Below the pieces are notes generated by a model. That model was not told where the DNA came from. It saw only the letters and a list, made by a program, of their open reading frames with translations, and ran no database searches. This document shows, in pieces, positions 35,116-44,651 of a stretch of DNA of 64,000 nucleotides (positions are counted from its first letter, which is position 1; the number at the start of each line of letters is the position of its first letter). This stretch comes from Stieleria marina (GTDB taxonomy: Bacteria; Planctomycetota; Planctomycetia; Pirellulales; Pirellulaceae), in NCBI GenBank assembly GCA_007741555.1, contig CP036526.1:1860001-1924000 (forward strand), given 5' to 3'. Made by a program: the position numbers and the translations under genes.

Positions 35116-36471
35116 TTAGCCCAACACTACCTTGGCAATGTTGACGTAAATGACGATGCCCAGAATGTCGACCAAGCCAGCGACGAACGGATTGCTCATC
35201 ATAGCTGGGTCCAAGCCAATGCGTTTAAACAGCAGCGGAAGCGATGCACCGAAAAAACAGCCCGCCACGATCACAGACAGCAGAGTCAACGGGATGACCG
35301 TCGCGGCTTGGACACTGGGGGCGATAAACGCGGCGACGACAAATCCAATCAACGACAGGAATACGCCCAGCATGAGCGACACCACCGCTTCGCGGCGAAT
35401 CACGGTCGGGTAATCGCTGTAGTGAACTTCGCCGCCGGTCATCGCGGTGATCACAAGGGTTGCCGATTGGCTGCCCGAATTGCCGCCCGCCGAGATGATC
35501 AGGGGAATGAACCAGACCAGCCAGCGGTACTTTTCTTGTTCCAAAACATCGTGATAGTGCAGCAGTGCAAACGCGGTCAGCAGCGCGGCGATAAACAAAA
35601 TGGTCAGCCACAGTCCGCGTTTCCAGGAAAGCGTTATTAGGGCGATTCGCAAATAACCATCGTCAAGTGGTTCGACCGCGGCAATCCGTTGGGCGTCTTC
35701 AGTCAGTTCGTCTCGGACAACATCGATCACGTCGTCGTGCGTGATGATGCCCAGCATTTGCCGCCCTGAATCGACGACCGGGATCGCCAATAAGTTGAAT
35801 CGTTCGACTTTTTCGGCGACGGTTTCCTGGTCTTCGCTGACCAGTGCAACGACGACATCCGTTTCCATCATGTCGCCCAACGTTAGATCGGGCGTTCGCA
35901 GCGACGAAACCAGTTGGCGTGTTGAAACGATCCCCCGCAACAAGTTGTCATCGTCGACGACATACAAGTAGTAGATCGTTTCCAGTTCATCGGACTGACG
36001 GCTCAGTTCGTCCAACGCTTCGCGAACGGTCAACCGTTCGGCCAGCATGGCGACCTGCGTCGTCATTAAGCCACCCGCCGTTTCTTCGGCGTAGGATCTC
36101 AGCCGTTGGATGTTGCGACGGACATCGACGGGCAGCAATGGCAAGATTGCGTCGACGCGAGGGCTTTCCAGATCTTGCAGCAAGTCAACGCGGTCGTCGT
36201 CGGCAATTTCTTCCAACAACTGCGCAACTTCGGCGGGATCGTTCTGATCCAACATGGCCACTTGGCGTTCTTCATCCAAATAACCAAAGATCTCCGCGCG
36301 CCGATCGGGTTCAGCGAACTGCAGGACTCGCCAAATTTCGCGGTCCTTCAGTCCCTCCATAAACTCCGCGGTGCGACCCGGGTTCAGCGCATTGCAAAAC
36401 TCGACCAGTTCGGCCTGATTGTCATCGGCCAACATCTCGCGAAGTTCGGGAAGCAGGAGTGTGTTGACCAT
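35116..36471 (-). CDS. mgtE: Magnesium transporter MgtE
   Basis: This 451-residue protein has the three MgtE parts. The N-terminal superhelical domain contains LADDNQAELVEF and later PAEVAQLLEEIADDD. A pair of CBS domains follows (TTQVAMLAERLTVREAL and GIITHDDVIDVVRDE). The membrane domain has five helices from about residue 290, with SAGGNSGSQSATLVI as the conserved pore segment. MgtE is a gated Mg2+ channel in the inner membrane whose cytosolic domains sense Mg2+. It follows efp after 17 bases. Confidence 0.94.
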   Translation of the reverse strand: MVNTLLLPELREMLADDNQAELVEFCNALNPGRTAEFMEGLKDREIWRVLQFAEPDRRAEIFGYLDEERQVAMLDQNDPAEVAQLLEEIADDDRVDLLQDLESPRVDAILPLLPVDVRRNIQRLRSYAEETAGGLMTTQVAMLAERLTVREALDELSRQSDELETIYYLYVVDDDNLLRGIVSTRQLVSSLRTPDLTLGDMMETDVVVALVSEDQETVAEKVERFNLLAIPVVDSGRQMLGIITHDDVIDVVRDELTEDAQRIAAVEPLDDGYLRIALITLSWKRGLWLTILFIAALLTAFALLHYHDVLEQEKYRWLVWFIPLIISAGGNSGSQSATLVITAMTGGEVHYSDYPTVIRREAVVSLMLGVFLSLIGFVVAAFIAPSVQAATVIPLTLLSVIVAGCFFGASLPLLFKRIGLDPAMMSNPFVAGLVDILGIVIYVNIAKVVLG

Positions 36472-36488
36472 GGCAATCTATCGCAAAA

Positions 36489-37058
36489 TCAATTGCTGAC
36501 ACGTTCGACGTACTCGCCGGTGCGCGAATCGACTTTGATTACGTTGCCGATTTTGATAAATCCCGGCACGATGAATTCTGCGTTGGTTTCGGTCGTGGCA
36601 GGTTTCGTCACGTTCGTCGCGGTGTCGCCTTTTGCACCCGGAGCGCAGTCGGTGATTTCCAATTCGACCATGGTCGGCGGTTCAACGATGATGGCGTTGC
36701 CGTTGTACAACGTCATCACGCATTTCATGCCATCCTTGAGGTATTTCCAGATGTCGCCGGCCACTTCGGCAGTGACGTCGTATTGTTCGAATGTTTCCCC
36801 GTGCATGAACACGTAGTCTTCGCCTTGTCGGTACAAGAACGATACGTCCGTGGTTTCTACATCGGCGGATTCCAGCGAATCGCCGCCTTTGTAGGTTTTG
36901 TCAAAACTGGTTCCGCGGACCAAGTTCTTTAAGCGGCATTTGTAGAACGCGTTGCCTTTACCTGGTTTGACAAATGTCATGTCAGTCATCAAGTAAGGTT
37001 CGCCATCGATTTCGACCTTCAGCCCTTTGCGAAAGTCACTTGTGTTATAAGTAGCCAT
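36489..37058 (-). CDS. efp: Translation elongation factor P
   Basis: This 189-residue protein has the three-barrel EF-P layout. It stimulates peptide bond formation at polyproline stretches. Lys34 in KPGKGNAF is the position that EpmA and EpmB modify with beta-lysine in enterobacteria, and a lysine aminomutase gene of EpmB type is divergent just upstream. No epmA gene is in the window. Other family signatures are YKGGDSLESADVET and VPGFIKIGNVIKVDSRTGEYVERV. It lies 17 bases before mgtE. Confidence 0.96.
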   Translation of the reverse strand: MATYNTSDFRKGLKVEIDGEPYLMTDMTFVKPGKGNAFYKCRLKNLVRGTSFDKTYKGGDSLESADVETTDVSFLYRQGEDYVFMHGETFEQYDVTAEVAGDIWKYLKDGMKCVMTLYNGNAIIVEPPTMVELEITDCAPGAKGDTATNVTKPATTETNAEFIVPGFIKIGNVIKVDSRTGEYVERVSN

Positions 37059-37189
37059 GAAGAAATGGCTCCGTTGTACGAGTCAAAATGAGTTGTCGGT
37101 GATTCGAAGGTCCGCTTTGTTTGGGTCGCCGCGAGCCGCCAAAGGACCTCTTTTACGGGGATTCCTCCCCAGCACGAACGATCCCGTCC

Positions 37190-38323
37190 ATGCAACAAGC
37201 CCAGAGTTTAACGCCCCACGCGAATCTTGTCCGCACCGCTTCGGGCGATGAAGTGCGGGACCAACCATCTGGCAGCCCTGCCCCTACCCAATCAGCAGCC
37301 GTGGATTGGCAAACCGCGATGAAACGGGCGATTCGTAGCGGTTCGGTTTTGCGAAAAACGCTGGGGTTGCCGCCATTGAACGCAAACTTGGCCCAAGTCG
37401 CCGCGGAATCTGAATTTCCAACGTTTGTGCCTCTGGAATTCCTTCGCCGCATCCAACCTGGGCAGCTGGATGACCCGCTGCTGCGACAGGTTTTGCCGGT
37501 AGAAGCTGAAAGCCTTGAAGTCGACGGTTTCGCGGGGGATCCAGTCGGTGACCTCCAGTCGATGCCCGCATCGGGTGTCCTGCACAAATACGATGGCCGT
37601 GCGTTGGTGGTGACCACGGGGGCGTGCGGAGTGCATTGCCGCTACTGTTTTCGCCGCGAATTTCCGTATTCCGAAGCCGGTAATGCCAAAGAATCGTACG
37701 CCCAGGTCATTGATTATATTCGCAGCGATGCGTCGATCGATGAAGTTCTATTAAGCGGCGGTGATCCGCTGACGCTAGTCGACGAAAAACTCTTTGAATT
37801 GATTTCGCAGATCGAATCGATTGATCATGTCAAACGACTGCGGATTCATAGCCGCATGCCGATCGTAATTCCTCAGCGAGTCACTTCGGAATTGGTCGCG
37901 CGATTGCAGCAAAGTTGTTTAGCGGTTTGGTTTGTCATTCATATGAATCACACCAACGAATGGGACGCTGCGGTTGCAGACGCGATTGCAAAACTGGTCG
38001 ACGCGGGCATCCCCGTGCTGAACCAAGCGGTGCTGTTACGCGGCGTGAATGATGATGTCCGTGCATTGGCGGATCTCTCCAATGTCTTGATCAATCACCG
38101 CGTCCAGCCGTACTATCTGCACCAACTGGACCGCGTCAAAGGAGCGGCTCACTTCGAAGTCGATGAAAATGTCGGATTCGATTTGGTCCAACAGCTCCGC
38201 AGTTTGCTGCCCGGTTACGCCGTGCCGACGTACGTGCGTGAGATCGAAGGCCGCCAATCCAAGACACCCGTTTGGGAGATGGGGCAAAACGAAAATGGAG
38301 TGTCATTGGACACCCGGAAGTGA
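37190..38323 (+). CDS. epmB: EF-P lysine 2,3-aminomutase-type radical SAM enzyme
   Basis: From MQQAQSLTPH at 37190 the protein has 377 residues; an in-frame start at 37121 adds an unlike leader. Cys146, Cys150 and Cys153 in CGVHCRYCFRREFP bind the 4Fe-4S cluster that splits S-adenosylmethionine. LLSGGDPLTL and RIHSRMPIVIPQRV are hallmarks of KamA/EpmB enzymes. The length and lack of the C-terminal extension of catabolic lysine aminomutases fit EpmB, which makes (R)-beta-lysine for EF-P. Its divergence from efp supports that role. Convergence with tatD leaves only four bases between stops. Confidence 0.88.
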   Translation: MQQAQSLTPHANLVRTASGDEVRDQPSGSPAPTQSAAVDWQTAMKRAIRSGSVLRKTLGLPPLNANLAQVAAESEFPTFVPLEFLRRIQPGQLDDPLLRQVLPVEAESLEVDGFAGDPVGDLQSMPASGVLHKYDGRALVVTTGACGVHCRYCFRREFPYSEAGNAKESYAQVIDYIRSDASIDEVLLSGGDPLTLVDEKLFELISQIESIDHVKRLRIHSRMPIVIPQRVTSELVARLQQSCLAVWFVIHMNHTNEWDAAVADAIAKLVDAGIPVLNQAVLLRGVNDDVRALADLSNVLINHRVQPYYLHQLDRVKGAAHFEVDENVGFDLVQQLRSLLPGYAVPTYVREIEGRQSKTPVWEMGQNENGVSLDTRK

Positions 38324-38327
38324 ATTG

Positions 38328-39107
38328 TCAGCTCAGCTGAAACAATCGTCGTGCATTCTGAGTCGTCGCTCCGGCCAAGTGTTCGGCGCTGACACCACGT
38401 ACTTCGGCAAGGCAGCGCAGCGTGTGTTCGACGCGAGCGGGCTCATTGGGGCGTCGCCCGCGCAGTGGTTCGGGGCTCAAGTACGGTGAGTCGGTTTCGA
38501 CCAGCAGCTTGTCTTCGGGCACCATTTTGGCGACCGCACGTAATTCATCGCTCTTTTTAAATGTCACCATGCCCGCAAAACTGATGTGCAATCCCATGCC
38601 CAGACAGGTTTTCGCAAGCGGCATGTCGCCGGTAAACGAATGCATGATGCCAGGCGGAACGCTACTTTGCCGCTGTAATTGCTCTGCGATCAGGTCACCG
38701 CTCTCTCGCATATGAATGACCATCGGCAGCGACGTTTGTCGGCACAGTTCCAGGTGGCGATCAAAAAACTCTTGCTGCATCTGCATGGGCGTATCATCCC
38801 AGTAGCAGTCCAAGCCGGTTTCGCCGATGCCGCAAACACCCGGCGCTGACGCTAGTTCTTTGACGATCGCAAAATCACCGTCCGCCGCTTCGGCCGCGCT
38901 GTTGGGCTGTATGCCAACGACCGCGTGAAGATAGCCCGGATACTCCGCCGCCAATTCGCACGCACGACGACTGGTTGCAACATCAATACCGATGACCGCA
39001 ATGCCAACTAGTCCGGCATCCTTGGATCGTTGGACCACTTCGTCGACGTTGTCGTCAAACGCTTTGACGTTTAAGTGGGCGTGGGTATCGAATAGTTCAA
39101 GAGTCAT
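38328..39107 (-). CDS. tatD: TatD-family metal-dependent deoxyribonuclease
   Basis: From MTLELFDTHAHLN at 39107 the protein has 259 residues; a longer frame adds 17 residues. TatD-family metal ligands are visible: His9 and His11 in DTHAHLN, Glu in GIGETGLD, His in VIHMRES, His in IMHSFTG and Asp in ETDSPYL. These proteins are TIM-barrel hydrolases with nuclease activity. The start overlaps the cdsA stop by one base (TAATG on the coding strand), so it is coupled to cdsA. Confidence 0.93.
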   Translation of the reverse strand: MTLELFDTHAHLNVKAFDDNVDEVVQRSKDAGLVGIAVIGIDVATSRRACELAAEYPGYLHAVVGIQPNSAAEAADGDFAIVKELASAPGVCGIGETGLDCYWDDTPMQMQQEFFDRHLELCRQTSLPMVIHMRESGDLIAEQLQRQSSVPPGIMHSFTGDMPLAKTCLGMGLHISFAGMVTFKKSDELRAVAKMVPEDKLLVETDSPYLSPEPLRGRRPNEPARVEHTLRCLAEVRGVSAEHLAGATTQNARRLFQLS

Positions 39108-40165
39108 TAGGAGAAGAAAAACTTGGAGACGTGATAGAAAACCGGGGCGGCAAAACAAACGTTGTCGATTTGATCTAGCACTCCGGCGTGACCTTGAACC
39201 AGTGTGCCCGTATCAGTGACGCCGCGGTCACGTTTGATGGCGCTCATAGTCATCGTTCCCGCACACGCCATCACGGTGACGACCGCGCCCAAGACGCCGG
39301 CTTCCCAAGGATAAAACGGAGTCGCCCAGAACAGTGCCGCGGCAATCAAGCCGGTCGTCACCATGGACCCCAAGAAGCCTTCCCAGGTTCGCGATGCGTT
39401 GATGCGTTCGGCGATCACATGCCGTCCCGCCAGGCGTCCCCAGGCTCGCTCCATCACGGTGGCCAATTGAGCGATCAACACAAAGAACACCAGTACGCTG
39501 ACGTTACTGCCGGTCCATGGAGTCGTCGAACCCGTTGGCACGTACTGCAAATCCAGCAATGCCGGCGCGTAGCTGAGCGAGTAGACGCAAATCAGCAATC
39601 CGAATTGGATCTTGGCGCTGCGTTCTAAAAATCGTTTGTAATCACCGGCAATAGCCGCCCGCGCCGGGATAAAAAGGCTGGCGTAGACCGGGATCATGAT
39701 GCTGTACAAACCGTAGTAATCGATCGTGCTGAGTCTGCCCAGCCACGACGGCGGGTTACTGCCCAACGCAATGAAAATGTACTGCAGCGGAGTGAAAATA
39801 AAGAACACCCAAAAGAGTGTTCGGTGGTCGCCTCGACGCGTCGGCGTCATCGTGATGAATTCACGCAGCGCCCAAAACGAAACCAGCCCGAACAGAATCA
39901 CGACTCCGATTCGGTGCATCAGAAAACCGATCACCAGAATCGCTGCCATCATCCACCACACGCGTAGTTTGTGGTTGAATCGCCGCAGCAAGGGGGATTC
40001 GACGCCCAGGTTTTCGCGTCGCGACAGCAGGAAGCCGACGATCGACGCAATCCCCAGCGTGGCCAAGATCACAGCCAGCAAAACATACGTATTCGCGCTT
40101 AACCATTCGGTGTGGGTAACCAGCATCATCGGCAATTCGGCTGTCGATGATCGGGTTGCGGGCAT
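39107..40165 (-). CDS. cdsA: Phosphatidate cytidylyltransferase (CdsA-like)
   Basis: This 352-residue, multi-helix membrane protein makes CDP-diacylglycerol from phosphatidate and CTP, the branch point for phospholipids. The C-terminal CDP-transferase signature appears as SAIKRDRGVTDTGTLVQGHAG plus DQIDN (quoted in parts). The usual KD pair is replaced by TD and PGHGG by QGHAG, so the motif is somewhat diverged from the E. coli form. About eight membrane helices can be counted. It is upstream of and coupled to tatD. An ATG 12 codons downstream is an alternative start. Confidence 0.82.
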   Translation of the reverse strand: MPATRSSTAELPMMLVTHTEWLSANTYVLLAVILATLGIASIVGFLLSRRENLGVESPLLRRFNHKLRVWWMMAAILVIGFLMHRIGVVILFGLVSFWALREFITMTPTRRGDHRTLFWVFFIFTPLQYIFIALGSNPPSWLGRLSTIDYYGLYSIMIPVYASLFIPARAAIAGDYKRFLERSAKIQFGLLICVYSLSYAPALLDLQYVPTGSTTPWTGSNVSVLVFFVLIAQLATVMERAWGRLAGRHVIAERINASRTWEGFLGSMVTTGLIAAALFWATPFYPWEAGVLGAVVTVMACAGTMTMSAIKRDRGVTDTGTLVQGHAGVLDQIDNVCFAAPVFYHVSKFFFS

Positions 40166-40255
40166 GGGCGTAAACAGTTTCGAGGGGAGGTGATGGAAAG
40201 GTCTCGATGGTTGCCGACAGAAATAATCGCGGACGTTGCAGTCCGGAACGAGTTG

Positions 40256-40325
40256 GACCTGTGCAAGTTTGACCTGTGCAAGTTTGACCTGTGCAAGTTT
40301 GACCTGTGCAAGTTTGACCTGTGCA
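40256..40325. repeat. 15-bp tandem repeat between leuB and cdsA
   Basis: GACCTGTGCAAGTTT occurs four times without interruption at 40256-40315, then a 10-base partial copy ends at 40325. Decaying copies (AACGTGTGCAGATCT, AAACCTGCGCACCAG) continue in register to 40360, across the leuB stop codon. The unit length is a multiple of three but no gene is evident in it. Confidence 0.9.
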
Positions 40326-40343
40326 GCCTAAACGTGTGCAGAT

Positions 40344-41426
40344 CTAAACCTGCGCACCAGCCAGTCGTTGCACCACGGCCGCGCCCATTGCTTCGGTGCT
40401 GGTTGCTTCACCGCCGCGAGCAATGTCAGCGGTGCGAAGACCATCGGCCAAAACTTGTTGCACAGCCGCTTCGATCGCTTCCGCTTCGGCGTTCAGGTTC
40501 AGCGAATGACGCAGCATCATCGCGGCAGCCAAAATGGTTGCCAGTGGATTGGCGATGCCTTTGCCGGCGATGTCAGGTGCCGACCCGTGAATCGGTTCGT
40601 ACAGTCCTGGGCCGCCGTCGCCAAGCGAAGCGCTGGGCAGCATGCCAAGCGATCCGGGCAACATCGATGCGGCATCCGTCAGGATGTCGCCAAACATATT
40701 GCCGGTCACCACGACATCAAAATCCTTGGGGCGATTGATCAAGTGCATCGCCATCGCGTCGACCAATACAACGTCGTATTTCACGTCCGGAAATTCGTCT
40801 GCCATCACACGAGCCGCCGTTTGTCGCCACAGACGACTTGGCTCCAACACGTTGGCTTTGTCGACGCTGGTCAGACGTCCGTCGCGACCTTGAGCGGCTT
40901 TGGCAGCCAATCGGACAATCCGTTCGACTTCACCGACGCTGTAGATCATCGATTGAAAGGCCGCTTCGTCTTTGCCTGATCCGGAACGTCCTGATTCGCC
41001 AAAGTAAATTCCGCCGGTCAATTCACGCAGAAACAGAATGTCCGTGCCTTCGATGATCTCACGCTTCAGCGGCGACGCGTCGACCAGTTCGGCAAACAGG
41101 CGGATCGGTCGCAAGTTGGCAAATAGGCCCAGTTCTTTGCGGATTTTTAGCAAACCTGCTTCGGGGCGAGTCTTGGCCGACGGATCGTCCCATTTGGGGC
41201 CACCCACGGCACCCAGCATGATCGCGTCGGATGTTTTGCACGCATCAATGGTGGCTTGCGGCAGCGGGTCGCCAAATTCATCGATTGCGATGCCGCCGAT
41301 CGGATGCGATGCAAAACCGAATTCGTGTCCAAACTGACTGGCTACGTTCTCAAGGACCAAGCGGGCTTGTGCGACGATTTCGGGACCGATCCCGTCACCG
41401 GGCAGCAGGATAATGGAGGCTTTCAA
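40344..41426 (-). CDS. leuB: 3-isopropylmalate dehydrogenase
   Basis: This enzyme oxidises and decarboxylates 3-isopropylmalate in leucine synthesis. From a TTG at 41426 ([16 protein letters not shown]) the protein has 360 residues, close to E. coli LeuB; a longer frame to 41486 adds 20 unrelated residues. Signatures are [11 protein letters not shown] at the start, [25 protein letters not shown] (catalytic Tyr) and [13 protein letters not shown] (catalytic Lys), then [20 protein letters not shown], cited in parts. It stands alone, without leuA, leuC or leuD. Its 3' end overlaps decayed copies of the adjoining 15-bp repeat. Confidence 0.95.
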   Translation of the reverse strand: MKASIILLPGDGIGPEIVAQARLVLENVASQFGHEFGFASHPIGGIAIDEFGDPLPQATIDACKTSDAIMLGAVGGPKWDDPSAKTRPEAGLLKIRKELGLFANLRPIRLFAELVDASPLKREIIEGTDILFLRELTGGIYFGESGRSGSGKDEAAFQSMIYSVGEVERIVRLAAKAAQGRDGRLTSVDKANVLEPSRLWRQTAARVMADEFPDVKYDVVLVDAMAMHLINRPKDFDVVVTGNMFGDILTDAASMLPGSLGMLPSASLGDGGPGLYEPIHGSAPDIAGKGIANPLATILAAAMMLRHSLNLNAEAEAIEAAVQQVLADGLRTADIARGGEATSTEAMGAAVVQRLAGAQV

Positions 41427-41588
41427 AGGACGTTCGCTACGGAAGAAGGAAAGATGAAAAACGGGCGGGTAATTTGTGTCACGCAATTTACCGCAATTGC
41501 GGCCTGGTGTTTAGCCGACGCAGTCGCCTGGTTTAGCCAACGCAGTCACAGGCTTTGGCCGACGAATTGATAAACCGCTGCTGATTCT

Positions 41589-41597
41589 TGTTAGACT
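41589..41597 (+). promoter_or_regulatory. Candidate extended -10 promoter for the ThuA-domain gene
   Basis: TGTTAGACT (TGn followed by TAGACT at 41592-41597) lies 47 bases before the ATG at 41644. It closely matches the element at 21239-21247 before another exported protein. Confidence 0.35.
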
Positions 41598-41643
41598 ATT
41601 GCGTTCTCCGATCCCGCCCCTCCCACCTCGGACAGGTCTCTCC

Positions 41644-44514
41644 ATGCATCTTCGTTGCTGTGTTTTACTGGCAATTGTGCTCTCTGCGTTTCTTGGCGCC
41701 AGTGACGCGTTGGCCAAGAAGAATATTCTCATGATCGCCGGCACTCCATCGCATAATTACGGAGCCCACGAACATTACGCCGGTTTGAAAATTCTGCAGG
41801 AAGCCATCCAGGGCAGCACCGATGCCGTCGATGTGACGGTCGTCAAAGGCTGGCCGTCGGATCAATCGGTCATCGACGCGGCCGATTCGATCGTCATCTA
41901 CTGCGATGGCGGCAAACGGCACACTGCGATGAATCACCGCGACGCTCTGAAAAAGAAACTGGCCGATGGATGCGGATTGGTTTGCATTCACTACGCCGTC
42001 GAAATGATTCCTGGCGAATCGGGCGACGATTGGGTCGCGATGCTGGGCGGTCACTTCGAGATCAATTGGAGCGTGAATCCGCATTGGGACGCCGATTTTG
42101 TTTCGCTTCCGACGCACCCGATCACCAACGGTGTCAAACCGTTCAAAACCAACGATGAGTGGTACTTTCATCTGCGATTTAGCGATCAAGGCAAGGTCAC
42201 GCCCATTCTTTCGGCAGTTGCTCCGCCCGCAACGATGAGCCGCCGGGATGGCGCACACAGCGGCAACCCGGCTGTTCGCAAAAGCGTCGAGCAAGGCGAA
42301 CAACAAGTCGTTGCCTGGGCATTTGATCGACCCGATGGAGGGCGTTCGTTTGGGTTTACGGGCGGCCATTTTCATTGGAACTGGGCCAATGACGACATGC
42401 TCCGTTTGGTCAGCAATGCGATTCGCTGGACGGCTGGCGATGAAATTGAAAAGAACGGCTCGTCACTGGCTAGTGAAGACGTCGACATTGATCGATTGTT
42501 AGAAAATCAAGATTACGAACCCAAGCCAAAATTCAATTTGCAAGAAACGATCAAGAAGTTTTCGATCCCGGTCGGCGACTCGGCCAAAGTCAACGTTTCT
42601 GGTTCAGATAAACTGGTTTCCGACGCGATGGATCAGCGAAAACCAGAAAACGCCTTGGCCGGAATCGAAGTTGCCGATGGCTTGCAGGCCACGCTCTGCG
42701 CCAGCGAACCCCATTTAAAAAGCCTGACCAATCTGGACGTCGATGATCGTGGCCGCGTCTGGGTTTGCGATGTGATGAACTACCGCAGAAACGCTGGATC
42801 ACGCCCCGAAGGCGACCGCATTTTGATCTTGGAGGACACGACCGGCGACGGTGTCATGGACGATGTTAAAACGTATTACCAAGGCAGCGACATCGATACC
42901 GCGATGGGCATCTGCGTGCTGGGCAACCAAGTCATCGTGACGGCGACGCCCACGGTGTGGCGATTCACAGACACCGATGGGGATGATGTTCCTGACAAAA
43001 AGGAGGCAATCTTTACCGAAACCGGCCAGCCACAGCATGACCATTCGGCGCACTCGTTTTTGTTCGGCCCAGACGGAAAACTCTATTGGAATTTTGGCAA
43101 CACCGGTCAACAAGTCAAAGATGCCAACGGCGACACGGTGATTGATATTCACGGTCGTCCTGTTGTCGACAATGGCAAGCCGCTCTACGGCGGCATGCCC
43201 TTTCGCTGTGACATGGATGGATCCAATTTTGAAGTCTTGGCGCACAACTTTCGCAATAACTGGGAGACGACGGTCGATTCGTTTGGCACGCTCTGGCAAA
43301 GCGATAATGACGACGACGGAAACCGTGGCACGCGTATCAACTTTGTGATGGAGCAAGGCAACTACGGCTATCGCGACGAACTGACCGGTGCGGGATGGCG
43401 TGATTCGCGAATCACTATGGAAGACGAGATCCCGCTGCAGCACTGGCATTTAAACGATCCCGGTGTCGTGCCCAATATGCTGCAGACCGGCGCGGGGTCG
43501 CCCAGCGGAATCTGTTTTTACGAAGGCCGCCTGCTGCCCAAGCGTTTTTGGGATCAGATTGTCCACTGTGATCCCGGCCCCAACGTCGTTCGTGCGTACC
43601 CGTCGCAGCCCGATGGCGCCGGCTACCAAGCCACCATCGCTCCATTGATGACCGGGACCACGGACAAGTGGTTCCGCCCGGCCGACGTCTGCGTTGCCCC
43701 GGATGGATCTTTGTTTGTCAGTGACTGGTACGACCCGGGGGTCGGCGGACACAAGCAAGGTGACAGCGACCGTGGGCGATTGTTTCGGATCGCACCACCG
43801 GGGGCAAAGTATGTCGTTCCCAAGTTTGATTATTCGACCGCTGCGGGGGCGGTTGCCGCGCTAAGGAATTGCAATTTGTCGGTGCGCTACCGTGCCTGGA
43901 CCGCGCTGCACCAGATGGGCGCCGGCGCCGAGAGCGAACTGCTGAATTTGTGGAACGATCCAGAGCCGCGTTTACGAGCACGTGCGTTGTGGCTGCTTGG
44001 CAAAATCGATGGTCGCGGTGATCATTATGTTCAAGCGGCGATCAATGATGCCGACCCCAATATTCGCATCACTGGCATTCGTCTGGCCAAGCAAATTGGG
44101 TTGGTGCCATCGGATGCATTGGCGTCGCTTGCTAGTGATTCGTCGTCTGCGGTCCGCCGTGAATTGGCCGTCGCACTTCGGTTTGACAAATCGGCCGACA
44201 TGCCCGCCGTATGGGCCAAACTTGCTCAGTCGCACGACGGCAAAGATCGTTGGTACCTGGAAGCACTGGGGATCGGTAGCGACGTCCGCGCCCAGGAGTG
44301 TTTTGAAGCTTGGGTCGCTGCTGGCGGGAATTGGAAAACCGCCGCCGGCCGAGACATCGTTTGGCGCGTGCGGGCTCCCGATGCAGCCAGCGCGATCGTG
44401 TCGATCATCGCTGACCCGAATCTGAAATTGGAAGATACCAATCGGTACTTTCGGTCGCTGGAATACCACGACGCTGCCACGCGAACCGCCGCACTGGAAA
44501 CTCTCCTGCCCTGA
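41644..44514 (+). CDS. Exported ThuA-domain, PVC-type dehydrogenase propeller and HEAT-repeat protein
   Basis: From the ATG at 41644 the protein has 956 residues with a signal peptide (LAIVLSAFLGASDALA). Residues 25-270 form a ThuA domain (ILMIAGTPSHNYGAHEH, WHFTGGH-like GFTGGHFHWNW). Residues 330-720 are the membrane-bound dehydrogenase-type propeller of PVC bacteria (VDDRGRVWVCDVMNYR, LFVSDWYDPGVGGHK). The rest is HEAT-like helices. In many planctomycete proteins a heme-binding cytochrome domain follows in the same chain. Here that part is the next gene, beyond a terminator. The role is probably periplasmic sugar or polyol oxidation, but the substrate is unknown. Confidence 0.83.
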   Translation: MHLRCCVLLAIVLSAFLGASDALAKKNILMIAGTPSHNYGAHEHYAGLKILQEAIQGSTDAVDVTVVKGWPSDQSVIDAADSIVIYCDGGKRHTAMNHRDALKKKLADGCGLVCIHYAVEMIPGESGDDWVAMLGGHFEINWSVNPHWDADFVSLPTHPITNGVKPFKTNDEWYFHLRFSDQGKVTPILSAVAPPATMSRRDGAHSGNPAVRKSVEQGEQQVVAWAFDRPDGGRSFGFTGGHFHWNWANDDMLRLVSNAIRWTAGDEIEKNGSSLASEDVDIDRLLENQDYEPKPKFNLQETIKKFSIPVGDSAKVNVSGSDKLVSDAMDQRKPENALAGIEVADGLQATLCASEPHLKSLTNLDVDDRGRVWVCDVMNYRRNAGSRPEGDRILILEDTTGDGVMDDVKTYYQGSDIDTAMGICVLGNQVIVTATPTVWRFTDTDGDDVPDKKEAIFTETGQPQHDHSAHSFLFGPDGKLYWNFGNTGQQVKDANGDTVIDIHGRPVVDNGKPLYGGMPFRCDMDGSNFEVLAHNFRNNWETTVDSFGTLWQSDNDDDGNRGTRINFVMEQGNYGYRDELTGAGWRDSRITMEDEIPLQHWHLNDPGVVPNMLQTGAGSPSGICFYEGRLLPKRFWDQIVHCDPGPNVVRAYPSQPDGAGYQATIAPLMTGTTDKWFRPADVCVAPDGSLFVSDWYDPGVGGHKQGDSDRGRLFRIAPPGAKYVVPKFDYSTAAGAVAALRNCNLSVRYRAWTALHQMGAGAESELLNLWNDPEPRLRARALWLLGKIDGRGDHYVQAAINDADPNIRITGIRLAKQIGLVPSDALASLASDSSSAVRRELAVALRFDKSADMPAVWAKLAQSHDGKDRWYLEALGIGSDVRAQECFEAWVAAGGNWKTAAGRDIVWRVRAPDAASAIVSIIADPNLKLEDTNRYFRSLEYHDAATRTAALETLLP

Positions 44515-44533
44515 TTTCGCTGTCGCTTTCCTG

Positions 44534-44579
44534 CGTCGGCGAATGTCGCATGTCGCGATCTACCGCGCCGACGTTTTTT
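44534..44579 (+). terminator. Intrinsic terminator between the ThuA/dehydrogenase and cytochrome genes
   Basis: CGTCGGCG (44534-44541) pairs perfectly with CGCCGACG (44566-44573), followed at once by TTTTTT (44574-44579). The 24-base loop is long. It lies 20 bases after the dehydrogenase stop and 73 bases before the cytochrome start. Confidence 0.65.
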
Positions 44580-44651
44580 CAGTCCAGCCTGTGTGTTCAC
44601 CGCCCCAGGCTCGTACCCATTTCACTTCATTTCGTACGACACCGATCAACC

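Noticed and set aside
40256-40325. CRISPR array
   Set aside because: The 15-bp units are contiguous, with no spacers, and no cas genes are near.
40190-40738. Open frame on the plus strand with CKFDL pentapeptide repeats
   Set aside because: It is produced by the 15-bp repeat and runs antisense through leuB, with no other protein-like features.
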